From NCBI GenBank assembly GCA_003640385.1, contig RCAB01000253.1:1-64000 (forward strand): a stretch of 64,000 nt of DNA, given 5' to 3'. The position numbers and the translations under genes are program-made. Source of the stretch: Setaria digitata. Lineage: Eukaryota > Nematoda > Chromadorea > Rhabditida > Setariidae. This document shows, one piece after another, positions 13,079 to 25,639 of the stretch. The notes below the pieces were generated by a model. The model worked only from the letters and a program-made list of their open reading frames with translations. It searched no databases and was not told the origin of the DNA. Each line of letters begins with the position of its first letter. Within the stretch, counting starts at the first letter, position 1.

Positions 13079-16000
13079 CTACTGAAGTCTTGTTGATTTG
13101 ATCCTAATTTGTGGATAAAGTATATCTATACGACTTTGGACCAGTTGTAACTCTAGCTCCGCTACTGTTGGATGATATTTTTTCGGATCTCGCTGATCTA
13201 GAAATCACAGGTACTTTAAATCTATATAGAACTAAAATGAAGAAATTGAAATGAAGTGAAAATCAATCTAGTCGAAAGGAACCTCCGACATTTCACATTT
13301 TATTTCGCTTTTAAAATTTAAAAATGAAATTTTTATTTTCATTTGAAAAATAATTTCAATTCTTGGAAGAAGGAAGAAGTGCTTAATCATTTTCTCAAAG
13401 TACCATTATTTTGAAAAAAAGAAAATCTTACGATATGCTTTTTCTGTAGTCCGCTGCAGTATAGCCTGCAAAGTCCCAATTACATTCTGAATTGCCATTT
13501 CGATATCACCCTTTAGTTTATCCATCCAAACAAGAAGTAAGCTGACGAAAACGTCACCTGTACCTACGAATACTCCCGGTAATACTGGTATGTCAAAACG
13601 ATACTGTGCCACACTATCATCAAGGCCTAAAGTAAAAAATAATACCGTTCATCCCAAATCTCGTAATTTCAAAATAGTTTAAAAATGAAACCGATAAGAA
13701 CTCTAACAAAAAATGACAATTTAAAATAATTATATTAGATGAAAAGATACCTTTACAAACTGATCCATAACAAAATTCTGTAGTTGCTGTTTCTAGACCA
13801 CTTGAAACAACTACTGTTTTGACACCACATTTATGCATCAAATTAATTGCTTCCAAGCATTCTTGTTCATTATTTATGGATTGACCCGAAAGCATACTTT
13901 TTTAAAAAAGCAAAAATTATTTTCGAGAACCACCGTTTGTTTCAGAAATTCGAGATTTATTGTGATTACTTATATTTATTTTCAGAGATAAAACTGAACA
14001 AAAGCAATCAGAATTGAAGGCAGAGTTTAATTCTCTAATTAAACTTATGATTCATTTATTTTCGATTTTCACTTTTACTCTTTCTTTTATATAATTAATG
14101 TAATTAATTTAGAAACAAATTTTTTAATAATTTTTGCTCTTTATCCACTGTTATCGTATGCTGACGATACCTTAATCTTATGTTTCATGTGCGACTCAGC
14201 CAATATCTAATTTAGAAATTTAGATTTTGCAGCAATTTTGTTACTGAACTTTAGCCTCAACTGTTACTTGCTGCACCTACTTTCAAATGGAATATCATCC
14301 TTTCTCGAGTTTTACTTGTTTGATGGAAAGCAATATTTCAATCGCTCCTTTTCCAAACAAGATCTCGAATAAACCAGGATAAGACTTTAAAATGACTTTG
14401 ACACTTACGATAATTCAAAAATGTTTGGTGAGATCAAATCAGCCAAAGGCACCAAAATATCACGATAGACTGGCATCATCTCTTCCGGAACGTACTAAAT
14501 ATTAATGTCAATAAACTTTAATTACAAAAACTATGATGAAATTGATTTCCAGTTCTTAAGTGAGAAAATTTAATTTACGGACATACATTAATGACTTACA
14601 GCAAAATAATTTTCCTTTCAAAATGGAACTTACATAGCGGCCGTTATCACCCAGTACAGGATCACAGTCTGCAAATGAATATATTTTATTGCTTAGGTAT
14701 AAAGTAATCCTCTGAAAAAAGATTCCAGATTAACTGACAACGATTGTGTGACTCGCGGTATTCTTTCATGAAGAAAGCGCGAAAATTTATTTTAAAATAC
14801 TCATGTTTCTATTCCACTTATGTGTATAAATGTAATTAAGTAATGATACGAGCAATTAAGTAGCACTGTATTATAAAGCATGATAAATAATAGAAATGAT
14901 CGCTATATTATTATGAGTGATAGTGATAAATAACGAATTGTCTAAAGGCCTGTCAGATAATATGGAAGGAATCAAGTCCTTACAGAAAAGAATATCCGGA
15001 TTCTTTTGTTTCAAATCCTTGACAATATTAACAACTTCTTTCAGAAAAGATATGTTGCTGCAATACCCTAAAAATAAAGAAAAAAAAAAAAAAAGATGAA
15101 CTGTGAAAAAAAGGCGTTATATGCAAAAATATTCTCGAAATTAAAAATGATTCGTGTTTTCTTAGCACTATAAAGTCATTCATTTTCTATAAATAAAACC
15201 GTCCGATATCATTAATTCAATGAATTAATACAACCTTTAGGTTTCAGTTGAGAATTATTCCATCATCTCAAATTACGACTTAATAAAAAGTTGATGGAAA
15301 CTGAAGGAGTTACATCTGATCGCATTTGGCTAAAGAATTTAGCCTTATGATCTTAAATTTATGGTATAAAATTATGGGATTTATGCTTGAAGCACAAATT
15401 TCAGCCCTCATATTTACTTAAAAAAGAATTGATACCTGTCAAGACGTGCGAGTAACTGTTAATTTGGTTAAGTTTCAGGCCTTCATAAATATTACTTAAT
15501 TGTACACTGTCCAGCTTCTGGCCCTTCATAAATTTGTATGCTAAAATGATTGACATGAATTGATTTTTAGCTGTTGGAGCTGACATTTTAAGATTTCTAT
15601 TAAGCTTGGTATTTTGTGCCAATATAGCAGCAAAGTAGCCAGAAGCAGTAGCCAACAGCTCCCAATACGACAGAGATATTAATTAAAAATCCTGATAAAT
15701 TTCGGAATATTTTATTAACAATTAAAGTTCCTTATTCATTCTCGTCTTCTCGAAGATCAACTATAATTCAAAATTAGGAAGATGTTACTGCAACACAGAA
15801 AGTCAAGCAAAGTTAAGCACAACTGAATACCTGAATGATTGGAGTACTGGACACAGTTTATCGGATCCACTTCATAACCATGCAACTAAAATACATTTAT
15901 TTGAAGCTATCGGTTGACTAAGCTATTCGTTAATTATTCTAATGACTCCTTTTTTTAGCAAAGCTAATAAACTGCAGCTTTTTGCGAACTGAAACCTTGC

Positions 16001-16216
16001 GCTTTGAAATATATTCGTTAAACGATTTGAAACTGCAGAAATGTCCAGGTAGATTTCATCTAAGATATAAAGCATCAATACCTGCATTGGAAATATACTA
16101 CACTTGTTACCGGCATACCCATGCACAACATGACTTTGAATTGACAAAATCCGACGGTTTTCTGGTGGATTGATTTTAAGCTGTTCATAGATTAAATCCG
16201 GTAATTTGTTTTCCAT
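13079..16216 (-). CDS. pdxk: Pyridoxal kinase
   Basis: Phosphorylates pyridoxal, pyridoxine and pyridoxamine with ATP in the cytosol, the salvage step towards pyridoxal 5'-phosphate. Nine exons join in phase: 16216-16082, 15885-15831, 15540-15436, 15067-14984, 14668-14634, 14494-14409, 13896-13751, 13626-13432 and 13197-13079, giving 319 residues, close to the roughly 312 of animal enzymes. The order of family motifs is complete: N-terminal [18 protein letters not shown], then [50 protein letters not shown], and the C-terminal [13 protein letters not shown]. The last holds the conserved GTGD anion-hole and catalytic Asp. The start at MENKLP gives the expected N-terminus. No breaks or missing key residues were seen. 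It is transcribed in the same direction as ERp44 upstream, about 2.4 kb away, too far to argue for an operon. Confidence 0.95.
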
Positions 16217-18604
16217 AATGTTCTAAGAATTAATTAACGAGTTTCTGCAATACCAAATTCTTGTTCTTTCCTACTCACTCCATCCGATCATAGGAGCGAC
16301 GAGCAATTTTTATCAGAATTCATATAAAATTATAAAACTACGAATAAGAAAAGTAAAACTGAAGTTAAATTACATCGATTTGCAATTGTTAATTCAAAAT
16401 GATGACATCTTTGATCCAAGAAAAAAAGGTCATAAATGATCAAATACCTTTAACCCCTCTTGACGATCAAAGAGGAAACTACAGTGCAAATAGAAGCAGT
16501 AATTAACCACTTCACTTCTAATTGAAATCGAGTGAAAGAAGAAAATAAGAGAGACAGGAATAAAGCTTATACTGAACATAATGACACGTAGAAATTTTTA
16601 ACTGGGAAAAAGTGATGATAGATAAAAGCACCAATAAGAAAGGCAAAGAAAGGGGTAAGAAGACTGCAAAAACTCATTTCCATTTGCCTTTGCTTTCTCT
16701 TGAAGAACATTATTTGTCGAGAACGATGATTAGCCTTATATTCGACCTTCCGATATTTCGTGATTCTCTTATATCTTCTGATAAGTACAAGGTTCTAAGT
16801 TCAAGACAACTATAAATGTGAGAGAAGGAAAAATCTGATAGCGAAAAAATTAAGATTATCTCATGTAAACATATATTAGTAGTGAGTGACACATAACTAA
16901 GTAATAACCCCTAGAAGATTCATTCGATTAGCAAATTTAGATGTTTTCTTGATAGAATTTCCAGACTGTTCAATAAACTGTTTCTTGTGGAAAGGGAAAA
17001 TTTGAAAGGAATGATACCAAACAAACAGATGACTGAATAAATTAATAGAGAGAAGTGCAAGAGGAGTTTTGAAATTCTCTGCTTTATTTGGAGTGTAAAA
17101 GTAATCAATGGTAACATGCTCCTATGCTATTTAAATGATGCTCTTTCGACCTTCAACAAACGACCAACTGTCTTCAACCGTCCAATGATTTCTGTTTCAT
17201 CCTTAACTTCACCTGTAATAATGGAGAAGATAAAAGCAGGTGAACAAATATTGTACCTCCTAATAGCTCCAGTAGTAACAAGTTCCATGAGAACTTAATT
17301 CATCATCTACCTGTCTGCAGATCTCCGAAAAGTATTTGCGCAGCCAAGAAATCGTCCAGACCCTTTAAACTTAGAATACAAAGTCAGCAAACATTTTATT
17401 CGGGTCAGTAAATTAAACGAGACAAATAAAAGTCTCTTTATGGAAAACAATTCCAACCATGAACAGTTTTCTGTGTCAGTAGAAAAGTGACATACTTTAA
17501 CAAATACAGTTCCAAATACTGGAGTGAAAACACCCGAAAAGATAATCCTTATACAAGATGTTGCTAAATGTGAAAGCAAAACAATCAAAAGGAATGCAGT
17601 GCAATTAGTTCAGCAGTTTACACTTCATAATGAAATGAATAATTTGAAAATTTACGACTTCTGACACTACCTGGGTCAAAAACCGTATATTTAACGTTTT
17701 GTAAATTGAGATGAGGAACCATCAGTAGAGATGCGCAAACTATTCTCTCATGTACCCTTTCTAACTTGATGCTTAGTCATGGATGAAATTGTGAGTCGTA
17801 AATAAACTACCACTAAGTGGTTCTTCATGCAACAAAAGTTTGATTTCTTGGGAATTTAACACCTTCCCTTTTAATAAGGCAACTCACTGTCCTAACGAAG
17901 CAACTGATTATCACTAAGTGATTCTCCAGGCAAGTGACACAATACCCAAATCACCGTACTATACTGAAGGCATGAGCCCTTCGTCAGGATGGGTAATTAT
18001 CCATATTAGCTTTAAACGTTTATTAAAATTAATTATTAAAGAAACAGGCCCAGGAGATTTATTAAAAAATAAAAATAAAAAACAATTAATACTTACTGGA
18101 AGATATCTAAACAGGGATGCAGGAACACGAATTACCTAAATAACTGATAATTACACAACATCAAATTATGAGAATTTCTCAGAATTTTATGAAATTATTA
18201 AATGTGATTTTTGATTTTAGGTGAAAAGGTCAGAAAAGCACATTACTCGAAGGATACAAACTTCTGAAGTATAACTTACATCTTTGTCAACGCTGCAAAT
18301 AGCAAAAAACCGAGCATCCGAGTAAAAAGACACCACTAGACAAAATAATTAGTCACCCGTAGAAAAAAGCAGTGGAAAATCAAAGCATTACAGAAAGACT
18401 GGATTGTTATTCAATATTCCCAGTAATGACTTTTGATACTTCCAACAGCATCCAGCCTTTCTTACCCAATAACAATAGTACGCGCCTTAACAAACTGTAT
18501 ACAGGATGAAGGTAATCTACATAAACAACAAAGAATGGACCCAAATTACAGCTAATAAAACGATCAAGGACTAGAAAATGCTTTGCAATACGGGCATTAA
18601 GATC
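16217..18604. other. Intergenic region
   Basis: About 2.4 kb between the 3' end of ERp44 and the start of pyridoxal kinase, both on the minus strand. I found no exon with coherent splice sites. It presumably contains the pyridoxal kinase promoter and the ERp44 3' UTR. Confidence 0.4.
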
Positions 18605-21600
18605 TTATAATTCATCCTTATACAACAGTGAATAACGTGTTTCTGATGGCTTCAGCTGTTTGAAAACACTCGTCGGTGGTTGCAATCTGTCCGTTTCTTT
18701 CGTTCCCTGCAATTTAACCGAATATTCATTTTACATAGCACCGCTTAGAAAAGCATGATTCTAGCTTGGTACTCTTTTTCAGCCTGAATGAAAATGGGAC
18801 AAGTCAAATCTTATTTTTCCAATATGTAACAAATGAAGCCATATATTTTATTAATGAATATAATATTGAAAAGTTGTACATGAAACCGTTGAACACTTAC
18901 GTGTGTTTTTACATAAATTTCTTACTTTTTCTACTGCAGGAATAGCGCTGAACATTTACGTGTGTTTTTTACATTTTTTACACAAATTCTTACTTTTTCT
19001 ACTGCAGCATCAGATGATGTTGATGAAGGAGCTTGCATCGGATCAGGGCCGTGATGAAATTCTCGATGCAATTTTCCAGAGTGCAAGTCCAAAACAAACT
19101 GACGCAATTTTCCAGGTACGCTACAACAGCAAAGAGCTTTTCAAAAAAAAAAAAAAAAAAAAAAAAAGAAAAAAACACATATCTTTCTCAAGAGAGATAA
19201 TCGAAATAATTGAAATTTTTAGTAAGTTTCTAAAAATTTGTTGTAGATTATTAAATTTAGATTTTTAGGCTCTAGAGAAAAATCAATAAAACATACGTCA
19301 ATAATTTCATGTCAGGAAAAAGGTACATGTGACGGAAAGAATCTATTGCAAGGATAGGTAAATCGTCCATAGTTTTTCCAAGATGATGGAGAGGATGCAC
19401 AAATTTCTTACCATCAGCATATAAACAATTGATACCAGCTACAAAGAAATGAAAGAAAATATGAATTTATGCGTTATTCAAAATTAAAGTAGAACCAATT
19501 GCAATTTCCACACCCCTTTTTTAATAATATATATGTGGAAATTAAACCTTTTCTTTCCATCAACGAATAATATCTTCCGCATTTATTCTGGCAATAAGAG
19601 AGAGATGGAACAAACGAACTCTAGTCTCCTCCATCAACAAAGTATTTCCACCAAAGAATTCCCCTCCTTTTAATTTTCTTCCCCATATCTCCGTTAAAAA
19701 CAAATTTCGAATCCTTACATCTCTGATCATAAAGTTCACGCGCAACTTGTTCCGCGAAAATTCGATCTATTTCTGAGTCATCCGGATGACGAAATAGAAT
19801 AAGGAACGGAAGACCTTCTTCCGTCATTTCTTCAGCATTCTCGAAAGTTATTTCACGTACAAGTGGCACACATTTATCTGCTACCCACTGTCTAAAAGCA
19901 TATTTTGTATTAATCATACCAACTGAAAGACGGAAGTACAAGAAAAAGCCACAGCGATTTTTTTAATTTTTTTACAGATTGATTACAAAAAAGATTAAGA
20001 AATGAAGAAATCAGTTGTAACAGCAGAATTCTTGAAACAACTCGAATTAAAAATTTAGATCCTTATAAAAAATGATTTACGAACTTCAAAGTTTCAAGAT
20101 TCGCAAGTCCTCCAGTATATTCAAGCTTCTCGTAGCTCTGAAAAAAAGTCTGAATTTATGGCATTTCAGTTACGGCACCGTCTTAGGAATACCTACAATG
20201 AATTTGAAACAAAAAATAAGGCTAGAATCGGGCTGAAATTAGGACAACGTGAAGTTACATTAGAGTAAAGTCTTCTAACAAACAAGAAATAATTTAGTCT
20301 GCCAATCGAATATTTGTGTTCTACAGAAAAAGCAAGAAAGAAAAACTAACATTTGAAGGTCTAAATTCAAGTCTATTACCCTTAGCCAATTCAGGTTGGA
20401 ATGTATCGCCAGTGCCGAGCCAAAACACGCAGTCGTCCCGAAGCAAAGATGCAACTTTACGATAATTGTCAAATTCTGGACCAGCATCCTGGTCGAAGTA
20501 GGCTACAATGTTACGTTTCTTCAGCTGCAATAGGAAACTGTCCATTCTTTAGACTTCAAAAAACATTCATGCATGGATATGGCTGTAACATTAATCCATG
20601 AAAGATGGAATATCATAAGGATGACTTACATCGATCCGACTATCCAATTCAATATTTGACGAGAAATTTTGTACAGCTGGCACCAACTCTTTCTCAATAA
20701 AGAGGGATAAAGCGTCCACAGATCGCTGTCCCCTAAAAAAATCGAGCAGTTTAAAAAGTTTTCAAAGTAGTGGGTACTCACTGACGGCGCAAAAAAACTA
20801 TCATTTCAATGATAACATATAACAAAATGTGTTTTCATTTCACCTGTATTCCTTTTTAACAAGTTCGCCACCTCGAAATAGCTTCAGTGTTGGATATTTG
20901 CTTACGTGATATTTTTGAGCAATATCGGCTGTAATCAGAACTAATTAACAAACAAGAATGTTCAACATCTAAAAAATTATTCAGGCAGCACCAAATTTTA
21001 TATAAAATAACTTACCCTCTCTATCACAATCAACAGTAGCCCAAGCAACAATACTTTCTCGGTTCTAAAAACACAGTTCTTTACTTGATGAAACCTGAAC
21101 ATATCTATCTCACAATTATAATAATGATGTCATACTGGTGATTCAATAAAGGTTAGTAATACAATAAAAAAAAGAATGATTATGTTGCGTGCAACAAATC
21201 ATTAATTTCTTTTCTTTCTAAAACTTTTTTTTTTTTTGGTTTTAGAATATACCTCGAAAAGTTATCTGAAGCCAGGAAAAGTTACATGTATATAGAAGAG
21301 GCAGACTTTCGAATAAAATATTTTGAGCCTACATAAAACACTACTGACCTTAAATCGACTACTAGCTTCTTCAAATATTGGTTTTAACTGCTGGGAGAAC
21401 CGACACCAATCTGCATAAAAGTTGACAAACACTACTTCATGCTCTCCTGTAAGATAAAAACCTGCTCGTTAAAAATTTTTTAAGGAGATTCCAGATATGT
21501 TTTTATGCGATATTTTCTCTTCCCTCTGGAAGGTGTAAGAAGTCGCAAAACAGCAATAAAAGAGGAAACTACCTAAGTGCAATTTAAAAAAAAACTGCCT

Positions 21601-22289
21601 AGATTTACCAAGATCGTTCGGACTTCAGTAAGATGCAGCTTTGGAGATAAGGAACTGAACTGAAGCTACGTGTTCCCAACACTGAGTCAAGCCACTTTAA
21701 CTTCGTTACCTGCTTAGACTATGATCTGGAAAATCCCAGAATAAATGGAGTTGTTGCTCTTAATTTGAAGACTTTAACAGGAAACAACAATGCCACTGGT
21801 AACGAAAGAACAGCACTGAATTTGAGAATGTTAGAAAGACTTACTAAGTACTGCTTCGATGTTATCACCATTGAGCGGAACTACAAGACCATCTACTACG
21901 AGAAGATAACATGCCTGAAACTTCCGAATATTTATCATTTTGGAGAAATTAACGAAAGCAACAAAGAAACTTTGTTTGAAAGGTAAATGAGAAACAAATA
22001 ATCCCTTATTTCGCAACATTCTTTCGGGAGGGGAGGGGAGAGGTATAAATTTGGAATGATAGCAATCCACTGATTATGAGACTAAAGTAAAATAAAATAA
22101 GATAATTGCTATTTCGAAGCAAACTTTCTTACGCTTCTCTTGAGAAACTGAATGGACTAGATACCATTTTCAGTACTTCCAAGTACTTTTAAATAAAAAA
22201 ATCACCATCAAAAGTAGCAATAATGAAGTCCGTGAAACACCCAAATTTATATCTTGAATTGCCCTGCATGAGTGCATACTTTCACTCAT
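18605..22289 (-). CDS. erp44: ERp44 (thioredoxin-domain ER resident protein)
   Basis: A protein disulfide isomerase family member that retains thiol-bearing cargo in the early secretory pathway. Twelve exons join in phase: 22289-22187, 21895-21845, 21446-21349, 21064-21016, 20928-20844, 20732-20630, 20524-20351, 20137-20085, 19891-19719, 19438-19297, 19120-18994 and 18706-18605, giving 419 residues (human about 406). The first thioredoxin domain holds NFYADWCRFS, the single-cysteine CRFS active site typical of ERp44. Later landmarks are DKCVPLVREITFEN, EEGLPFLILF, AIDSFRHMY and GKLHREFHHGPDP. The protein ends KDEL where human ERp44 has RDEL. The hydrophobic segment (SLLLLLMVIFLF) lies about 20 residues from the chosen Met, rather late for a signal peptide, and the exon 1 donor (GTACTT) is weak. 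Two further in-frame exons lie upstream. The donor of the penultimate exon is duplicated. Confidence 0.92.
18897..19008. repeat. Tandem near-duplication of the ERp44 exon 11 donor region
   Basis: On the + strand a unit of about 45 bp that contains ACTTTTTCTACTGCAG occurs twice, ending at about 18939 and 19007. On the minus strand this repeats the donor of the penultimate ERp44 exon, so two copies of GAAAAA followed by GTAAGAA lie about 65 bp apart. Reading past the first copy keeps an open frame until a TAG inside the second copy. Confidence 0.8.
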
Positions 22290-22674
22290 TGCAAAATCCA
22301 CGTTACGAAGGATGGTCGATGTTCGAACTATCTGAAAATGGAAAGCTAACAGGAGTGAATGAAATTATAAGAGAAAGCCACTAAAGTGAACAGGGTGCTA
22401 TCTGAAATTTGCAAACTGTACCTTTCTTACGCGTCCACTAGCGATCTGTTCAGAGCTGCCACTCAATCTAATTCCCTTCACCTAGAACATTTAAAAAGAT
22501 AATTTGCATAAATAATACAAACAGAAATAGGCGGACAATATCAAAAAATGCTTGTTTGAGCATGAAATCAAACTCCGGAAAGTAGTGACCAAGGACAATC
22601 CTGAAAGTAATGGCTGGAACCTCGCAGTCCCCAAAGCAACAACCAAAACCCGCGGGATCAGGAGAATTGGACAT
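22170..22674 (-). CDS. Upstream exons of ERp44 or a small tail-anchored protein
   Basis: Three segments join in one frame with strong splice sites: 22674-22621 (MSNSPDPAGFGCCFGDCE), 22481-22431 (VKGIRLSGSSEQIASGR) and 22331 onwards, which continues into the first ERp44 exon. If the third segment is spliced at 22187, the result is ERp44 with 49 extra N-terminal residues. If it is read through, it ends at TGA (22170-22172). That gives an 88-residue protein with a hydrophobic C-terminal segment and the tail KSTWKY, as in tail-anchored proteins. The ATG at 22674 lies a few bases after an acceptor-like CAG. I do not recognise the peptide. Both readings could be real as alternative products. Confidence 0.45.
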
Positions 22675-23348
22675 CGTCTGCAACGTCACCAAATATATGC
22701 AGGTGGGAGAGGATTTGAGGCATTATGAAACTGGTAGTTTCAGATCTCCGAGAAAACTGTGATTGCTGGTCAGTCAATGTACAGGAAGGAGTCTCGACGG
22801 GAAGGTGTGAGAGAATTAAACCTAGAATTAATAAGATCGGAAGCTGAAGAAAAAGGCTGGAATAGGAATCAGGAAAACTGCTTGATTGTTGAAGGTCATA
22901 TTTGAATAATTTCAGTTAAGGTGATTAAAAACGGAAGTGAACATTTGAGATTGATTAAACGACGTTTCAGAAGCAGGTGGGCGATTAAATAAATTAATAT
23001 AACTGTGTTGATATCAGTTCTATTTGAAGTAGATCTACACACTTACTCAGTTATAAAGTGGATTGGTAAGTGCCAGGTGTTCTCTTGGAAATATGCTAGC
23101 ATATTTAAAAAACTGTCATCTAGATGCATGAAGAAAATAACTGAGGAGTAACTTGAAGTGATTAAATAAAGTAATAACGTGAAATAATTAAGTCACAGTA
23201 ATGGCTTCCAATAGTCTTTTATTTGTTTCACTTCCTCAACTGCGTTTTCTTTTCGTTGATTTATTCAAACATTTTTAAAATTATTGTGCTATTCATGCCT
23301 CTTTCACCGGAAAACTCATCTCGAGATTTTAATTTCGTTACCGATTCA

Positions 23349-23837
23349 TTAGTTAGCACGGATACTCTCGAGGACCATGGCTTGGTAACGTAGCACTACA
23401 CCTTGCGTCAGTGCCGCTTGAAGTAGACAAGTCGGCGTGAACATTTCCGCTGGCGATATGAATTCGGGCAATAATCCGAATATCTGCTTATTCCATTCCA
23501 TTTTTTGTTCAAATTTGTCTACAGGAGAATGAACAGAGGAAGCATAGCAAAGAAAGGTTAAATTTAACTGAAGGGTCTACTGCTTTCTATGTTCCAACTT
23601 TCTCAGTGTTGCTGAATGAGTCATTTCTTTTAAAATTTTCAAAAAAAAAAAGGCGAAAAGAATGATGATAACAGTGATATTGATGCCGAAATATGGAACA
23701 ACTGTTAAGGTCGCATTTTGACTACCAGCTAATTTTGTAGTTGTGGTCTGCAGTGATTTCTTCGGTGTACTGATGAATTTAGTATCAAAAACTGTGGAAA
23801 CAATTGTTGATGCTAATTCTGTGATTTTATCAAGATT
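23349..23837 (-). CDS. Two orphan C-terminal exons of an unidentified protein
   Basis: Exon 23837-23577 follows an acceptor and reads 86 codons from NLDKITELASTIVSTVFDTK to TAG. It includes a Thr/Ser-rich stalk, an NAT glycosylation site and a membrane segment (ITVIIILFAFFFL) followed by a basic tail, so it looks like the end of a type I membrane protein. Exon 23518-23349 follows a very strong acceptor with a long pyrimidine tract. It reads from DKFEQKMEWNKQIFGLLPEF to SIRAN and TAA, is GC-rich and clearly protein-like, and I do not recognise it. The two do not join in phase at obvious donors, so they may be alternative ends or belong to different genes. A possible preceding exon (about 24127-24073, HKLILDVGCLIHQIPE) matches the first in phase. 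Confidence 0.5.
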
Positions 23838-25045
23838 CTAATTTAGAAACGAGTTATTTTACTCAGCAGCTATGAATTTTAAAGATCTGAAAAGACAAAG
23901 AGTTGAATTGAATTAAGCGGTATCAAATTAAGGTTCATTTTTTAAGTCAGATATATTACCTCTAAGACAGCCAAAATTTTTACAGCTTTTGTTTATTTTG
24001 CAGCAGCCAGCTTTTTTTACTGCGGAAAATTCACTACTACATCATGTTAAATTCATTTTAAAATTGAGTCATTTATAGTCATACCAACACCATTTCAGGT
24101 ATTTGATGGATTAAGCAGCCAACATCGAGTATTAACTTATGCTTAATGAGATGAAAAAGAACATTAGTAAATTCAAGCCAGATTTCTTCACTGGTTCAAT
24201 TTTAGCCATCAAGAATTATTTCAGTTATTTAGACTCCGAAATGCTGATACACAGTTGGCAAAAGCCTAGTTGTTGTATAGCACATAGAGGAAAATTGAAA
24301 GAGCACTTGAACTGAGTCGATATGATTCTTGGGAGTGAAAATAGATTCCAGAAGAGTCTACTGCATTGAGTAAAGTGAAAAGAATGCTGACCAGATCAGC
24401 TAAGCAAACAAGGAAGCTTCTTGATCATGTATTGCTTTTTAAAGTTCATAATTTGGTCCAACTTTCAGCACGAATACATCTTCAGCCACAGAGAAGAGTC
24501 AAATATGATTTTCACTTTTGCTATCCTTGGAGAAGGTGAAGCAACAAATGACAAAACATCTCGAATGTGAATAAATGTTCCGTTTATTCAATAAAACAAT
24601 GGGCAAATACTAATTCTGAAACAATCCAAAGATTTTCAAGAAAAGAGAAAAGGAAGATCAACCTTAACAATACGATGACTACTGAGACTTCAGAAAGATT
24701 GAAGAAGATCTTAACAATAAGACTATTAATGCTAAAAATACCTACTGAGAAATACAAGATCACAGGTCTAGACAACGTTCATTAATAATGTTACTAATGT
24801 TATCCAGAAGACAAAATCTTCATTAGAAGTCCTTATGGATGGAGATTTTTAAAACCTAAGTTCAAGTCCAAGTCTAAACTTAAGTGGCTTATTTCATTCA
24901 CTAATTTTGTAGCGTTTTTATATTCGAAATTGCTAATAATATATTTTTTATGAACTGAAATCGTATGTTAATTACATTATATAAAGGACAGATTGAACTT
25001 GAGAAAAGAATGAATGAAATTATTGGAATTATCATTACTTGCCCA
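23838..25045. other. Intergenic or intronic region
   Basis: Holds several short minus-strand open stretches near 24100-24550 (for example IAKVKIIFDSSLWLKMYS and DSSGIYFHSQESYRLSSS). They might be further exons of the gene ending at 23349-23837, but their phases could not be joined. Confidence 0.3.
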
Positions 25046-25639
25046 CTATAAGCATCGATAAATAAATGCATACAAATGATTTAACCACGCTTCCACACGA
25101 ATTCTGTGATAGCCTCGATCACATTTACAGAAGAGAAATGTTTGCATAACGGATGTTAGTGCTTCACCGGATTCATGAATCCGGCCAACAACACGAATTA
25201 GGCTACGTTTCCCGTGACATGAGCGCCTAAATATATCGTCCACTCGATTACAAAATATCAGCGTAACCATTTCGTCTAGTTTGATGATACGTTTTTCATC
25301 ATCCATGTGGCAACTTGTAGCATTTGGGCATTCGCAAATTCTTTCACCAGTTAAATTTGCCGTTTTTGAAAGGTCAAATTTATGGACGGGTGGAAAGAAC
25401 TCATCATACAACGGGATATCTCTCATACTGGACTCACCATTCCAATCGGAATTTTCCTTCGACTTCAGTAGTGGATAAGAGCGAAGTTGCGCACCACATG
25501 CCATTTCAGGTTCACTGCAAATACTAATTGCAAAAATGGCTTTCGCCGAAAAGAGTAGCAGAATAAGAAAGATTGAACGAATCAGTATAAGTAACTGTTC
25601 AAAATGCAGTGAGGGAATTGGCGATAGTAGTTGAAACAT
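25046..25639 (-). CDS. Secreted cysteine-rich protein, unidentified
   Basis: A single open frame of 197 codons. The N-terminus has a strong hydrophobic segment (about residues 15-40, LLILIRSIFLILLLFSAKA) that fits a signal peptide, with cleavage likely before ISICSEPEM. The mature part has about ten cysteines arranged as ICECPNATSC, LIFC, RRSC and FLFCKCDRGY, and ends YRCL, so the final cysteine is almost terminal. An N-x-T glycosylation site lies at NLT, with another at NAT. This looks like a disulfide-rich secreted domain, but I cannot name the family. The start may be at the first Met, or the true first exon may lie upstream. No splice site is needed to keep the frame open. Confidence 0.65.
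   Translation of the reverse strand: MFQLLSPIPSLHFEQLLILIRSIFLILLLFSAKAIFAISICSEPEMACGAQLRSYPLLKSKENSDWNGESSMRDIPLYDEFFPPVHKFDLSKTANLTGERICECPNATSCHMDDEKRIIKLDEMVTLIFCNRVDDIFRRSCHGKRSLIRVVGRIHESGEALTSVMQTFLFCKCDRGYHRIRVEAWLNHLYAFIYRCL

Noticed and set aside
18903..19268. Forward 121-codon frame containing ELASDQGRDEILDAIFQSAS
   Set aside because: It is the antisense of an ERp44 exon (minus-strand GKLHREFHHGPDP), which fits the family and splices in phase.
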